Shown here piece after piece: positions 35,583 to 46,099 of a stretch of 64,000 nucleotides of DNA (positions are counted from its first letter, which is position 1; every line of letters begins with the position of its first letter). A program made the translations under genes and the position numbers. Below the pieces are notes generated by a model, which was not told where the DNA came from, ran no database searches, and saw only the letters and a list, made by a program, of their open reading frames with translations. The DNA is taken from the NCBI RefSeq assembly GCF_012932965.1, contig NZ_JABBXH010000009.1, positions 24,004 to 88,003 on the forward strand. Reading direction: 5' to 3'. Origin of the DNA: Thalassotalea algicola (GTDB lineage Bacteria; Pseudomonadota; Gammaproteobacteria; Enterobacterales; Alteromonadaceae).

Positions 35583-37097
35583 TTACTCTACATTCTGCGC
35601 AGCAAAAGTTAATTTGTATCCTGTAGCCGATGATTCATCACTTTCTAATAATAAGAACAGGTCCTCACTTTCTTCGTCCAGAGTTAAGTAGTCACTGGCC
35701 AATATCACTTCACTACTGTTAATACTCGCAACGATAAACACTTGGTAAGTATTATTAAGCAATGAAATAACATCATTAGCGCTAAATGGCACAGTTGCAC
35801 TATTTTCTGCAGTATTGATAAATTCATCACTGCGAACAAAATAAACGTCGACCGCAGAAAAATCTTCATCATCTATCAGGTTTACGATATTAATATCGTG
35901 CTGGTAAATACCTTGATTACTCGAATTACTCACAACTAATGAATTAACGGTTATCTCAATTTCATCAACTTGGCCGTCGCCGTCTTCATCAACATCACCA
36001 TCACCATCATGGTCGACATACTCTTCCGAGCTATAGAAAAATATCGTTTTATCATCATTGGCGCTTAACGTGACTAAATGATTTTTAAGAAGTTGTTCGT
36101 CTGAACTGGCAATATTTAACGCAAAGCTATAGTCACCGTGCTCAAGGGTAATGGCTTCACTAAATTGACCAAAATTCAACTCGGTTACACTTGGCTGAAC
36201 TGATGCAGTGTCTGTGTACAAATCAACTGCACCATTGTAGTTTGCCAGCAATTCATTTTCGTTGAGTGCATTAAAAGCTCTAAACCGGGCAAGTGAGCCA
36301 TCATTTTTATATTCAAATGTGCTGCTGTTAGTCAATACATCAATAACAAAAGGTGATGTATCTACACCTAGGTTTTCTCGTATCATCAACACGTACTGAG
36401 AACTAAAAGAAAAACTCACCTCGGTTGACTCAAACAACACTTCGTCAGAGCCAGAGGCGGTTAAATAGAATATGTAATCGTCTTGCTCAAGCTTTAGATT
36501 ATCTGTTAACGCGGTGTATGTAGAGCTAACAACAAGCGTTGCTTCATTGAATGTTTCATCAGTGCCTGAAACATAAACGTCAACATCCATTATATCGGTA
36601 TGTAAATTCAAGACTCTTAAATTAAATAGGTCATTTTCGTCGTCTTCATCATCATCAATAATTTCAATGTCATAATTCAATACACGAGGGGTGGTAACGT
36701 CTTCAGCGAGTACATATAAGCTTATAACATCTTCAAATATCTCTAATGGTTGCTGATAAATAAGTGACAAATCATCTCTTGCTGTACTATCTTCTTGTTG
36801 TAATCCTAGTTCGACATAGTAATCACCTTCCAAAATTTCTATGCGACCGCCGGTTTCTGAATATGATACGCCAGTAAATGTTCTTTCCACGTGTTCATCA
36901 TCGTCATCTTCTGAATCAAGTTCAATATCTTCATCGATGGTCATGTAAATATCAGGCGCATTGGCCGATGCATTATAGAATTGAATATAGCCAATATCGG
37001 TATCTTCGTCTGAGCTGCTAGATTCACAGCCAGATAACAATAAAAGACATGATGCAAGTCCAGCATAAACTGCCGACTTATTAACTTTAATACACAT
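35583..37097 (-). CDS. DUF4397-like acidic lipoprotein with Asp-Gly calcium-binding-type repeat
   Basis: 504 residues. The N-terminal lipobox LLSGC (Cys near residue 24) predicts lipid anchoring. The rest is strongly acidic and made of repeated beta-rich segments resembling DUF4397 (YIQFYNASANAPDIYMTIDED; ARFRAFNALNENELLANYNGAVDLY; LRVLNLHTDIMDVDVYVSG). Near residue 370 VDHDGDGDVDEDGDGQVDEI has DxDxDG spacing typical of calcium-binding loops. The likely site is the outer membrane or cell surface. Function unknown; such proteins are common in marine gammaproteobacteria. Confidence 0.75.
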   Translation of the reverse strand: MCIKVNKSAVYAGLASCLLLLSGCESSSSDEDTDIGYIQFYNASANAPDIYMTIDEDIELDSEDDDDEHVERTFTGVSYSETGGRIEILEGDYYVELGLQQEDSTARDDLSLIYQQPLEIFEDVISLYVLAEDVTTPRVLNYDIEIIDDDEDDENDLFNLRVLNLHTDIMDVDVYVSGTDETFNEATLVVSSTYTALTDNLKLEQDDYIFYLTASGSDEVLFESTEVSFSFSSQYVLMIRENLGVDTSPFVIDVLTNSSTFEYKNDGSLARFRAFNALNENELLANYNGAVDLYTDTASVQPSVTELNFGQFSEAITLEHGDYSFALNIASSDEQLLKNHLVTLSANDDKTIFFYSSEEYVDHDGDGDVDEDGDGQVDEIEITVNSLVVSNSSNQGIYQHDINIVNLIDDEDFSAVDVYFVRSDEFINTAENSATVPFSANDVISLLNNTYQVFIVASINSSEVILASDYLTLDEESEDLFLLLESDESSATGYKLTFAAQNVE

Positions 37098-37294
37098 AAA
37101 ATACCCTTATAATTTTAATGCTATTGTTGTTTGTTTTGATAAATTCAAAGACAAATTTGCGACAATAGAATCGAAATTAATGGGTTAGTTCCATTGGCTT
37201 TGCTAAGCTTTACATTGCTTTACGCTTCTTTACTTAAGCCGTATAAAAAACAGCCATAAAGTTAAGCATGACATTATTGGCCGGTGGGTATGAT

Positions 37295-37876
37295 TTACTC
37301 TACAAGTGTGCGGTCAAACTCCATTTGCTTTGCTGTGTTATCAGCTAAATGCTTATCATAAATTCGTTCAACTAAATGCAAGCTCATATCAATTCCTGCG
37401 GAAATTCCAGCAGAAGTGACGATATTACCTTGCTCTACCCAGCGAGTATCTTCTATCACATCTAATGCAGGGAAAAGACAACGTAAATCATCTATATCAT
37501 CCCAATGCGTAGTCACTTTTTGATCTGTTATAACTTGAGCTTGAGCAAGTAAAAAAGCACCGGTACACACTGATGCTATTATTTTTACTTGTTTACTTTG
37601 CTCAGCTATCCACTCGATAACAGGCATGTTGGTTATTTGCTCGTAATGTACACCGCCAGCGATTATGAGAACATCAAGTGTTGGATGCTCATCAATGCCA
37701 TAATTACTTTTCACTTGGTAGCCTGCACGAGCAGTAACAAGACCGGCTTTTTCACTAATTAGAAACGTAGTAAATCGTTGCTCACTACTTATCCGTTCAG
37801 CCGTCGAAAACACTTCGAATGGCCCTGAAAAATCAAGTACTTCCGCATTATCGTAAATAAAAATACCAACCTTCAT
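37295..37876 (-). CDS. DJ-1/PfpI family protein
   Basis: 193 residues of the class I glutamine-amidotransferase-like DJ-1/PfpI fold: KVGIFIYDNAEVLDFSGPFEVFS at the start with the conserved Glu region, and IIASVCTGAFLLAQA with the nucleophile Cys (about 103), followed by THWDDIDDL and SAGISAGIDMSLHLVE. The layout is like isonitrile hydratase and the amidase-like domain of GlxA-type regulators, without the HTH. Activity cannot be assigned. It is divergent from mfd with 107 nt between them. Confidence 0.85.
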   Translation of the reverse strand: MKVGIFIYDNAEVLDFSGPFEVFSTAERISSEQRFTTFLISEKAGLVTARAGYQVKSNYGIDEHPTLDVLIIAGGVHYEQITNMPVIEWIAEQSKQVKIIASVCTGAFLLAQAQVITDQKVTTHWDDIDDLRCLFPALDVIEDTRWVEQGNIVTSAGISAGIDMSLHLVERIYDKHLADNTAKQMEFDRTLVE

Positions 37877-37906
37877 ATAAATATCCTTTTTAAGCTTATT
37901 GCTAAG

Positions 37907-37934
37907 TTGAGAATCAATCTTGTCATGTTACACT
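37907..37934 (+). promoter_or_regulatory. Candidate mfd promoter
   Basis: TTGAGA (37907-37912, five of six to the -35 consensus), a 16-nt spacer, and TACACT (37929-37934, four of six) with TGT before it. It lies 50 nt upstream of the mfd ATG. Confidence 0.5.
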
Positions 37935-37983
37935 AGCGCACCGAGAAACCTTATTCTATAGACGAAGATTTAGCCTACTATTC

Positions 37984-40900
37984 ATGAGTAATTTCACCCC
38001 CTTATTGGCACCACAATTAACCCAAACTACGACTGATAAATCAGATAAAAAAGAATGGGTAAACCTTCCCGGTTCTAGTGCTAGCTTAGCCTTATATCAG
38101 GCTGCTCTTAAAGAAGAAATGCCAATATTGGTGATAACGCATGATACGCCGTCTGCCATTCACCTCGAACAAGAGGTATTAAGTCTAAATATAGATAACT
38201 CGGTAGACGTTTGCTTATTTCCTGATTGGGAAACACTGCCATACGATAGCTTTTCGCCTCACCAAGATATTATTTCACAGCGCTTAGCTACACTTTATGC
38301 GCTTTCCCGAATGAGCAAAGGCATCGTAATCGTGCCTGTCACAACCTTGGTTCAACGTTTATCACCTAAAAGCTACATTGACGCTAATACACTATTAATT
38401 AAAAAAGGGGATAAAAAAGATCTTCATCAATTAAGAATAGAATTAGAAGCTAGCGGCTATCGGAATGTTGACCAAGTAATGGAGCATGGTGAATTTTCTG
38501 CTCGCGGCGCAATTATCGATCTGTACCCTATGGGCAGCGACGCGCCCTATCGTCTCGACTTTTTTGATGATGAAATCGAAGAGATCCGCCTATTTGATCC
38601 AGAGACTCAACGCTCAAGCGATAAAGTAGCATTAATAAATTTATTACCAGCACATGAATTTCCAACAGATACTGACGGCATCAACCTATTTAGAAGCCAA
38701 TATCGAGAGCAATTCACTAGCACCATAGATAAAGAATCAGTTTATCATCAAGTCAGCAACGGTATTATGCCGGCAGGGATTGAATACTATTTACCGTTAT
38801 TTTTTAACGACACAAATACGTTATTTGATTATTTACCTCAAAATATTCTTCCTTTTATTTTTGGCGACATAGAAGACGCATTGACGCATTATTGGCATGA
38901 TATAGATTATCGTTATGAAGATAGGCGGTATGATCCAACACGTCCTTTATTGCCACCAGAAAAACTATTTCTTTCAGTTGACCAATTATTTTCAGCACTT
39001 AAACCGCTAAATCGTATTACCGTAAGTCCGGCTAAGCCTCCACGCAAGAAAGTTTCACATATCTTATTTGAAACTGAACCCGTACCAGAATTAGCAGTTG
39101 ATCATCAATTAAAAGAGCCATTTTCTGCACTTAATCAATTTATGGCCAGCAACAAGAAATCGCGCTTCCTTTTTGTAGCAGAATCACAAGGACGACGTGA
39201 AAGCGTTTTGGAGCTATTAAAACGCAACGAAATAAAGCCCGAACAGATTAATTCTTTACATCAATTTGTCGAAGACACCACCGCTATTGCTATCACGGTA
39301 AATGCTCTTTCTAGTGGCTTTTGCTTTAAAAATAATGGTGAGAAAATTGTTGTTATTACAGAAGCCGAATTACTCGGCGATAGAGTTAAACAATCACGTC
39401 GACGCAGTAAACAACAAGATGTACAAGCCGATGCTATTTTTAAAAACCTTGCGGAGTTAACCTCGGGGCAACCTGTTGTTCATATTGATCATGGTATTGG
39501 TCGCTACCTTGGTTTACAAACCATCGATACCGGTGGAATTACAACAGAGTTTCTCACACTAAGCTACGCCAATGACGCTAAGCTCTATGTACCAGTTGCT
39601 TCTTTACATCTAATTAGCCGCTACTCTGGAAATGACCCAGAGCATGCCCCACTTCATAAACTAGGTAATGACACTTGGACAAAAGCTAAGAAAAAAGCTG
39701 CAGAAAAAGTGAAAGATGTTGCTGCAGAATTGCTTGATGTTTATGCAAAGCGTGCCAGTAAGAAAGGCTATCAGTTCAAGCGCAATAAAGAAGATTACTT
39801 GTCATTTGCTGATAGCTTCGGTTTCGAAGAAACCTTAGATCAAGAGCAAGCTATACATGCTGTTGTTAGCGACATGCTAGATAAAAAGCCGATGGATCGA
39901 TTGGTATGTGGTGATGTGGGTTTTGGTAAAACGGAAGTGGCAATGCGGGCCGCTTTTGTTGCGGTAAATGATGGAAAGCAAGTTGCCTTATTGGTCCCGA
40001 CAACCTTGCTCGCTCAACAACATTATGACAACTTTAGGGATCGTTTTGCTAACTGGCCGGTTTCAATAGAAGTTTTGTCTCGATTTAAAACCACAAAAGA
40101 ACAAAACGCGGTAATTGAAAAAGTAGAAAGTGGTCAAATAGATATTCTAATAGGCACTCATAAGCTTTTACAAAATACGATTAAGTACCACGATTTAGGT
40201 TTACTCATTGTTGACGAAGAACACAGGTTTGGTGTTAAACAAAAAGAAAAAATCAAACAACTTCGTAGCGACATAGACATATTGACACTTACTGCGACAC
40301 CAATTCCAAGAACGCTAAACATGGCGATGGGTGGAATGCGTGATTTATCCATTATCGCGACCCCTCCTGCAAAAAGGTTAGCAGTGAAAACTTTTGTTCG
40401 TCAACGTGAAGATGCCTTAATACGAGAGTCAATTTTACGTGAAATATTGCGCGGTGGTCAGGTTTACTTCTTGCACAATAATGTTGATACCATTGAAAAA
40501 ACAGCAAGAGATCTTGAAACGCTAGTACCAGAAGCAAAAGTTGTTACCGCTCATGGACAAATGAGAGAGCGCGAACTTGAGCGCATAATGAGTGATTTTT
40601 ATCATCAACGATTTAATGTGTTGGTGTGTACCACAATTATTGAAACAGGTATCGACGTACCGAGCGCTAACACTATAATTATGGATAGAGCTGATAACCT
40701 TGGTTTAGCACAATTACACCAACTAAGGGGCCGTGTTGGGCGTTCTCATCACCAAGCATATGCATACTTATTAACGCCACACGAAAAGCGCATGACCAAG
40801 GATGCTAAAAAACGTTTAGAAGCCATTGCTTCGCTCGAAGACTTAGGCGCAGGCTTTACATTAGCAACTCATGACTTAGAGATTCGTGGTGCAGGCGAAT

Positions 40901-41466
40901 TACTCGGTGAAGATCAAAGCGGCCAAATGAGTCAAGTTGGATTTAGCTTATATATGGAAATGCTCGATCAAGCAGTCGCTGCACTAAAGTCGGGTAAAGA
41001 ACCATCTTTAGAAAACTTAACCGCGAACCAAGCAGAAGTTGATTTAAGGATTCCTGCGCTATTACCTGATGATTATATCTTCGACGTAAGTTTACGCTTA
41101 AGTCTTTATAAGCGAATAGCTAGCTGCACCGACAAAGAATCCCTTGATGAAATTCAAGTTGAGTTAATTGATCGCTTTGGTTTATTGCCACAGGCGACAA
41201 AGAATTTAGTGCATATTGCCAAACTAAAATTAAAAGCTCAAAAGCTTGGTATTGCGCGAATTGAAGTTGGACCTGCCAGCGGTTCTTTAGAATTTAGTGA
41301 TGAGACAAAAGTCGATCCAGTAAAAATAATAGGCTTAATTCAACAACAACCAAAGACCTATAAGCTAGATGGCGCAAACAAGCTTAAAATTGTTAAAGCG
41401 ACAGAAGATGCAGCGCAAAGGTTTTCTTTAGTAAATTCAATTTTAGCTGAACTTACAAAGCGTTAA
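37984..41466 (+). CDS. mfd: Transcription-repair coupling factor
   Basis: 1160 residues, full length for Mfd. The N-terminal UvrB-like region (CLFPDWETLPYDSFSPHQDIISQRL) is followed by the RNA polymerase-interacting domain starting near GQPVVHIDHGIGRYLGL (about residue 495). The RecG-like translocase has VCGDVGFGKTEVAMRA (Walker A, about 640), DEEH in LIVDEEHRFG (about 743) and LTATPIPRTLNMAM. The C-terminal autoinhibitory domain follows. It removes stalled RNA polymerase and recruits UvrA to damaged template strands. Its stop overlaps the csiV start by one base. Confidence 0.98.
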   Translation: MSNFTPLLAPQLTQTTTDKSDKKEWVNLPGSSASLALYQAALKEEMPILVITHDTPSAIHLEQEVLSLNIDNSVDVCLFPDWETLPYDSFSPHQDIISQRLATLYALSRMSKGIVIVPVTTLVQRLSPKSYIDANTLLIKKGDKKDLHQLRIELEASGYRNVDQVMEHGEFSARGAIIDLYPMGSDAPYRLDFFDDEIEEIRLFDPETQRSSDKVALINLLPAHEFPTDTDGINLFRSQYREQFTSTIDKESVYHQVSNGIMPAGIEYYLPLFFNDTNTLFDYLPQNILPFIFGDIEDALTHYWHDIDYRYEDRRYDPTRPLLPPEKLFLSVDQLFSALKPLNRITVSPAKPPRKKVSHILFETEPVPELAVDHQLKEPFSALNQFMASNKKSRFLFVAESQGRRESVLELLKRNEIKPEQINSLHQFVEDTTAIAITVNALSSGFCFKNNGEKIVVITEAELLGDRVKQSRRRSKQQDVQADAIFKNLAELTSGQPVVHIDHGIGRYLGLQTIDTGGITTEFLTLSYANDAKLYVPVASLHLISRYSGNDPEHAPLHKLGNDTWTKAKKKAAEKVKDVAAELLDVYAKRASKKGYQFKRNKEDYLSFADSFGFEETLDQEQAIHAVVSDMLDKKPMDRLVCGDVGFGKTEVAMRAAFVAVNDGKQVALLVPTTLLAQQHYDNFRDRFANWPVSIEVLSRFKTTKEQNAVIEKVESGQIDILIGTHKLLQNTIKYHDLGLLIVDEEHRFGVKQKEKIKQLRSDIDILTLTATPIPRTLNMAMGGMRDLSIIATPPAKRLAVKTFVRQREDALIRESILREILRGGQVYFLHNNVDTIEKTARDLETLVPEAKVVTAHGQMRERELERIMSDFYHQRFNVLVCTTIIETGIDVPSANTIIMDRADNLGLAQLHQLRGRVGRSHHQAYAYLLTPHEKRMTKDAKKRLEAIASLEDLGAGFTLATHDLEIRGAGELLGEDQSGQMSQVGFSLYMEMLDQAVAALKSGKEPSLENLTANQAEVDLRIPALLPDDYIFDVSLRLSLYKRIASCTDKESLDEIQVELIDRFGLLPQATKNLVHIAKLKLKAQKLGIARIEVGPASGSLEFSDETKVDPVKIIGLIQQQPKTYKLDGANKLKIVKATEDAAQRFSLVNSILAELTKR

Positions 41467-43118
41467 TGCTATCTGTTATGATGACCAACATAATGAGACT
41501 AAAAAGTATAAAAATGAAAGCAGTTTCGACAATTTCAGCAGTTAGTATCGCAATGTTACTAAGCTATTCAGGGCAGTCAATTGCTGCCGTAGATAAACGC
41601 TGGTTTGAAGTTGAAGTAATTTTATTTAGTCAGCTTGGCGATAAAAGCAAGTTACTTGAAAACTTTCAAGGTGATGCAGAGTTACCGCGTTATCGCACGG
41701 TAATAGATTTGCTCACCCCTTACCTTCAACCAGATTCAACATCATTGAGATTACAGTTACCTGAATGCAACACCGGTAATTATAGAGAAAGTCTTGCGAG
41801 TCAGGCCAAACTACCGCAATTGCACAAAGAAAAGTCTCTAGTTGAAATAGAGGAAGCTTACCTAAACGAAGAGAGTGGAAATATTTCAAACGTTAGTGGC
41901 CCACTCGCTGCTGATACAAGTGCGACTTTGCTGTACCCTAATGAAGGTGGTATTGAAGAAGCTAACTCAGCAAACGATAAAACAACAGTAAATGGCATGG
42001 TAAATGATGCTATTCAGCCGCCTAACGAAGGTGAAAATAAACCACTAGCTTCCTCTGAAATTGATTTATCAGCGCTTGATGCTGAACAGTCGTCAGCAGA
42101 AATTGAAATTGAAGACGAATTAGTCGGATTAACCGAGAAAGAACTAACATTCATCAGCCAAGCAGAGCAAACTTTCAAGGAAGAGCCGCTCAGTTTCGAT
42201 TACCAATACAGCGTTACTTCCCGAGACGCACTATGTCAAAAAGTATCAATAAGTGATACTAGCACCATAAATGACTACCTAGCTGCAGCTAATGTAAATT
42301 ATAGCAATAGCTTTCCTATTGATTCATTTACTGGTCGTGTTGATGGTAATGAGTTTATCTACACTGATGAGCCTTATTTAATTGACGCTGACTCGCTCAA
42401 GTTAAAGGACATAACCCTACAGCTACGTCGTAGCAAAAACTTTAAGCCTTTACTGCACCTAGGATGGCGTCAACCACTAACAAATAGAAAAAAACCAACT
42501 AGGGAACCAGCGATACGTTTATTTAGTGGTAAACACTACCAACAAGAATATAGAACATCGCAGCAAACGTTTGCATATCAATCGGCTCTTGATGCATTAA
42601 ACCAAGTACTAAGTGATAATAATGATGACGCTTCACATATTGCCGATAACAATGAATCAAGTATTGCGTCAGTCGAATCGTCAGAAATGTTATCGATGCT
42701 TGTTGATACACTCGAATCCAAAGCTATTACACTTGAGCAAACAATCGAAGAATTAGACTCTCCGCGCTTGTACGAACAAGTTGTAAGTGAAAATGAAATT
42801 ACCCTTACACCGCCAATTGCACCGAATCAAGATTGGTTTTTAGACGGGTATTTTAAGCTTCACCTCAATCACTATTTGTTTATTACTGCAGATTTCAATA
42901 TTGCCGTTCCCAATAACAAAGCCAATAAACAATTAAACGAAAAGAATGTGCCATTTAAACTGATCCCGTTTAAGCAAAACAAACGAGTGATCAGTAAAGA
43001 AATTCACTATTTTGATCACCCTTATATGGGCATGGTCGTGCAAATAAGACGCTATAAAAAACCAGAGCCTGAGCTAGAAATTACCACTGAAGAGATAACA
43101 GAGAATAACAATGGATAA
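41466..43118 (+). CDS. csiV: Peptidoglycan-binding protein CsiV
   Basis: 550 residues. A signal peptide ends near QSIAA and is followed by DKRWFEVEVILFSQLGDKSKLLENF, which matches CsiV, the periplasmic protein that joins MSHA-type and cell-wall sensing in Vibrio. A long acidic, low-complexity insert (about 120-230) makes it larger than Vibrio CsiV (about 260 residues). The ATG at 41466 overlaps the mfd stop (TAATG) and suggests coupling; internal ATGs at 41493 and 41514 would still leave a signal peptide. Conserved position after mfd supports the call. Confidence 0.8.
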   Translation: MLSVMMTNIMRLKSIKMKAVSTISAVSIAMLLSYSGQSIAAVDKRWFEVEVILFSQLGDKSKLLENFQGDAELPRYRTVIDLLTPYLQPDSTSLRLQLPECNTGNYRESLASQAKLPQLHKEKSLVEIEEAYLNEESGNISNVSGPLAADTSATLLYPNEGGIEEANSANDKTTVNGMVNDAIQPPNEGENKPLASSEIDLSALDAEQSSAEIEIEDELVGLTEKELTFISQAEQTFKEEPLSFDYQYSVTSRDALCQKVSISDTSTINDYLAAANVNYSNSFPIDSFTGRVDGNEFIYTDEPYLIDADSLKLKDITLQLRRSKNFKPLLHLGWRQPLTNRKKPTREPAIRLFSGKHYQQEYRTSQQTFAYQSALDALNQVLSDNNDDASHIADNNESSIASVESSEMLSMLVDTLESKAITLEQTIEELDSPRLYEQVVSENEITLTPPIAPNQDWFLDGYFKLHLNHYLFITADFNIAVPNNKANKQLNEKNVPFKLIPFKQNKRVISKEIHYFDHPYMGMVVQIRRYKKPEPELEITTEEITENNNG

Positions 43119-43398
43119 AGAAACTGAAATTCAAGCCGCCGTATTTCGACGCCTATTAGCACATCTAGATAGCCGAAAAGACGTTCAGAATATTGAATTA
43201 ATGAATTTGGCAGGTTTTTGTCGTAATTGCTTTTCTAAATGGACAGTAGCTGAAGCTGAAAAGCTTGGTGTTTCTGTTGATATCGAAACTGCAAGAGAAA
43301 GTGTATATGGCATGCCGTATAGCGAATGGAAAGAAAAACACCAAACACCCGCTACACCTGAGCAATTAGCTAAATTCAACGAGCTTAATAATAAATAA
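43111..43398 (+). CDS. DUF1244 domain-containing protein
   Basis: 95 residues, nearly all of the DUF1244 domain (VFRRLLAHLDSRKDVQNIELMNLAGFCRNCFSKW and VYGMPYSEWKEKHQTPAT). The Cys pair in FCRNCFSKW is conserved in the family. Function unknown. It overlaps the csiV 3' end by 8 nt, so it is translationally coupled. Confidence 0.88.
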   Translation: MDKETEIQAAVFRRLLAHLDSRKDVQNIELMNLAGFCRNCFSKWTVAEAEKLGVSVDIETARESVYGMPYSEWKEKHQTPATPEQLAKFNELNNK

Positions 43399-43410
43399 TT
43401 ACAGTAATAA

Positions 43411-43434
43411 AAAAGGCTGCATTAGCAGCCTTTT
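43411..43434. terminator. Terminator between DUF1244 gene and cysB (bidirectional)
   Basis: AAAAGGCTGC (43411-43420), loop ATTA, GCAGCCTTTT (43425-43434), with more T after it. The symmetric A and T runs let it serve both converging genes. Confidence 0.9.
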
Positions 43435-43469
43435 TTATTACTCATTAACCATTCTTCCTATTTGCTGCA

Positions 43470-44447
<978 letters not shown>

Positions 44448-44726
44448 TTATTCCATTACTACATATATTTCTATTCTTTTATTCCAAAAATATATACTGA
44501 ACGACAGTAATATTCCATATGATTTTTAAAATTATTTAATTTATAACTAAAAGCTTAGCAAAAAATGACAATTATGCTTGTTAATTAACATGCGATTAAC
44601 GTTAAACATATATTCTCTCTGAAAATTCGAATGTTTTTCTAGAATTCAGATATTTAGCGCTATGCTAATGAATACAATTTTTGTAGACTGCTAAATTAGT
44701 AGACATTTTTTGATTGAGAAAGAAAC

Positions 44727-45497
44727 ATGATAGCAATAATTGTCGGTTTGATTGTCGTACTCATTATAATTGTAGTGGTCGTCAATGCCATCCAGCAGCA
44801 TAAAGAAAAAATAGAATCAGAAAAACGTGCGCTTGTTGCTAAACAAAAAGCCATAATTGATGAAACAGAAGAGCTCATCTTGAATATGGCAATGTTGCCG
44901 GAAAATCCTGGCCTTATTGAAGTATTAAATCGTCGCAGTTTGAACGCAGCTAAACAGATGCTGAAAATTATGCCCGATTTAAAAGGCATAAAAAATAGAA
45001 TTCAAGACTTAGAATCTAGATTGCAAGCATCTTCAGACTTAGCAGCAAATCAAACGGCACCTGCTGATAAATTTACACTGCCTGATAATGAACAACAATT
45101 AGTACAAATTTTACAATGTATTAAAAAGTTAAGAATAACCTTGAAGTCTGAACAAACCAAAGGTGTGTTAGATGCTCAAACGTTTATGCAACATGATGTT
45201 CGTTTAGATTCAATGCAAGTTAAAATTAATATTGAAAGCTTATTAAAGCGCGGCAATACAGCTTACTCGAAAGAAATGCTTGGCTCAGCTAGACAGTATT
45301 ATGAAAAAGCACTTGCCTCGGTATCTAATGCAACCAATCAAAGTGAATATATTCAATCTAAGCGTGCTGAAATTGAAGAAAAGCTCGAAACTATTACTGC
45401 GGAGCTTAAAAATACTAACGCTAAAGATGCGGCTAAAAAAGCGAAAAGCGAAGAAGATGATTTGGATATGCTATTTCAACCTAAAAAGAAATGGTAA
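44727..45497 (+). CDS. Membrane-anchored coiled-coil protein of unknown function
   Basis: 256 residues. Residues 2-22 are one transmembrane helix (IAIIVGLIVVLIIIVVVVNAI); the rest is soluble and largely helical, with charged heptad-like stretches (about 24-55 and 95-115) and a region near RGNTAYSKEMLGSARQYYEKALASV that looks like a tetratricopeptide-type helix pair. The tail is lysine-rich. The charge bias suggests cytoplasmic orientation. It is a single-gene unit with its own terminator. No family function recognised. Confidence 0.75.
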   Translation: MIAIIVGLIVVLIIIVVVVNAIQQHKEKIESEKRALVAKQKAIIDETEELILNMAMLPENPGLIEVLNRRSLNAAKQMLKIMPDLKGIKNRIQDLESRLQASSDLAANQTAPADKFTLPDNEQQLVQILQCIKKLRITLKSEQTKGVLDAQTFMQHDVRLDSMQVKINIESLLKRGNTAYSKEMLGSARQYYEKALASVSNATNQSEYIQSKRAEIEEKLETITAELKNTNAKDAAKKAKSEEDDLDMLFQPKKKW

Positions 45498-45515
45498 TTT
45501 AATCGCTAATTATAA

Positions 45516-45542
45516 AAACAACCAGCAATTTGCTGGTTGTTT
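45516..45542 (+). terminator. Rho-independent terminator after the coiled-coil gene
   Basis: AAACAACCAGCA (45516-45527), loop ATT, TGCTGGTTGTTT (45531-45542): a 12-bp perfect stem followed by TTGGTTTTA. Confidence 0.85.
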
Positions 45543-45613
45543 TGGTTTTAGCTTTAGGTAATTTTTTTTATACTAAAACCTATACTAAATGTTACCGTGA
45601 TTGCGACCTAAAA

Positions 45614-45985
45614 TTGAGTAAAGCTAAAACAAATACCATTATCTTGCCATCGTTTCTTCGAAAGACGATGAAAGCATATGCGCTTAAGGCCCATATTAGA
45701 GAAGCGGGCTGTGAATTAACTCGTGTTGGTCGCTCTCGCAATTGGAAGCTCACTGCTACTCGACAACAACTTCTTGCCATTATTGAAATCATCGAACAAG
45801 CGCAAGAATCTAGCTGGTTATGGTTAGCAAAACATTTACGAAAGCAGCAAGAGGATATTACCTACGATGAACTGCTACATGTTGCCAAACAACAAGAAGG
45901 TATTACGGTAAATCAATTGGTTGCCAAAACTGATTGTACTGCGGCTCAAGCAAGGCGTGTAATAGACGAATTAGAATTTATGTAA
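45614..45985 (+). CDS. Ribosome recycling factor family protein (RRF_GI-like), start uncertain
   Basis: About 123 residues. ILPSFLRKTMKAYALKAHIREAGCELTRVGRSRNWKLTATRQQLLAII and the C-terminal ITVNQLVAKTDCTAAQARRVIDELE match a small family in Vibrio and Alteromonadales annotated ribosome recycling factor family (PF12614). It is not the ribosome recycling factor itself. A TTG at 45614 keeps the family's N-terminal LPSF segment but has no good ribosome-binding site; ATG at 45668 would shorten it. Starts near 45530 fall inside the preceding terminator and are rejected. Function unknown. Confidence 0.65.
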   Translation: MSKAKTNTIILPSFLRKTMKAYALKAHIREAGCELTRVGRSRNWKLTATRQQLLAIIEIIEQAQESSWLWLAKHLRKQQEDITYDELLHVAKQQEGITVNQLVAKTDCTAAQARRVIDELEFM

Positions 45986-46024
45986 TACCACTTAGCTAGA
46001 GCTTACCAAAGCTCTTAAAAACAA

Positions 46025-46049
46025 AAAAAGCGCCTTTATGGCGCTTTTT
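46025..46049. terminator. Terminator between the RRF-like gene and topA (bidirectional)
   Basis: AAAAAGCGCC (46025-46034), loop TTTAT, GGCGCTTTTT (46040-46049). Both strands give a hairpin with a T-run, suited to two converging genes. Confidence 0.88.
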
Positions 46050-46099
46050 AACTTAAAAGAGTCAACCTATTTTCAGGCTGTACACTTTACAGAGTTATA

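Noticed and set aside
45530..45613. Longer N-terminus for the RRF-like protein
   Set aside because: The frame begins inside the stem of the preceding terminator and the extra residues match no relative.
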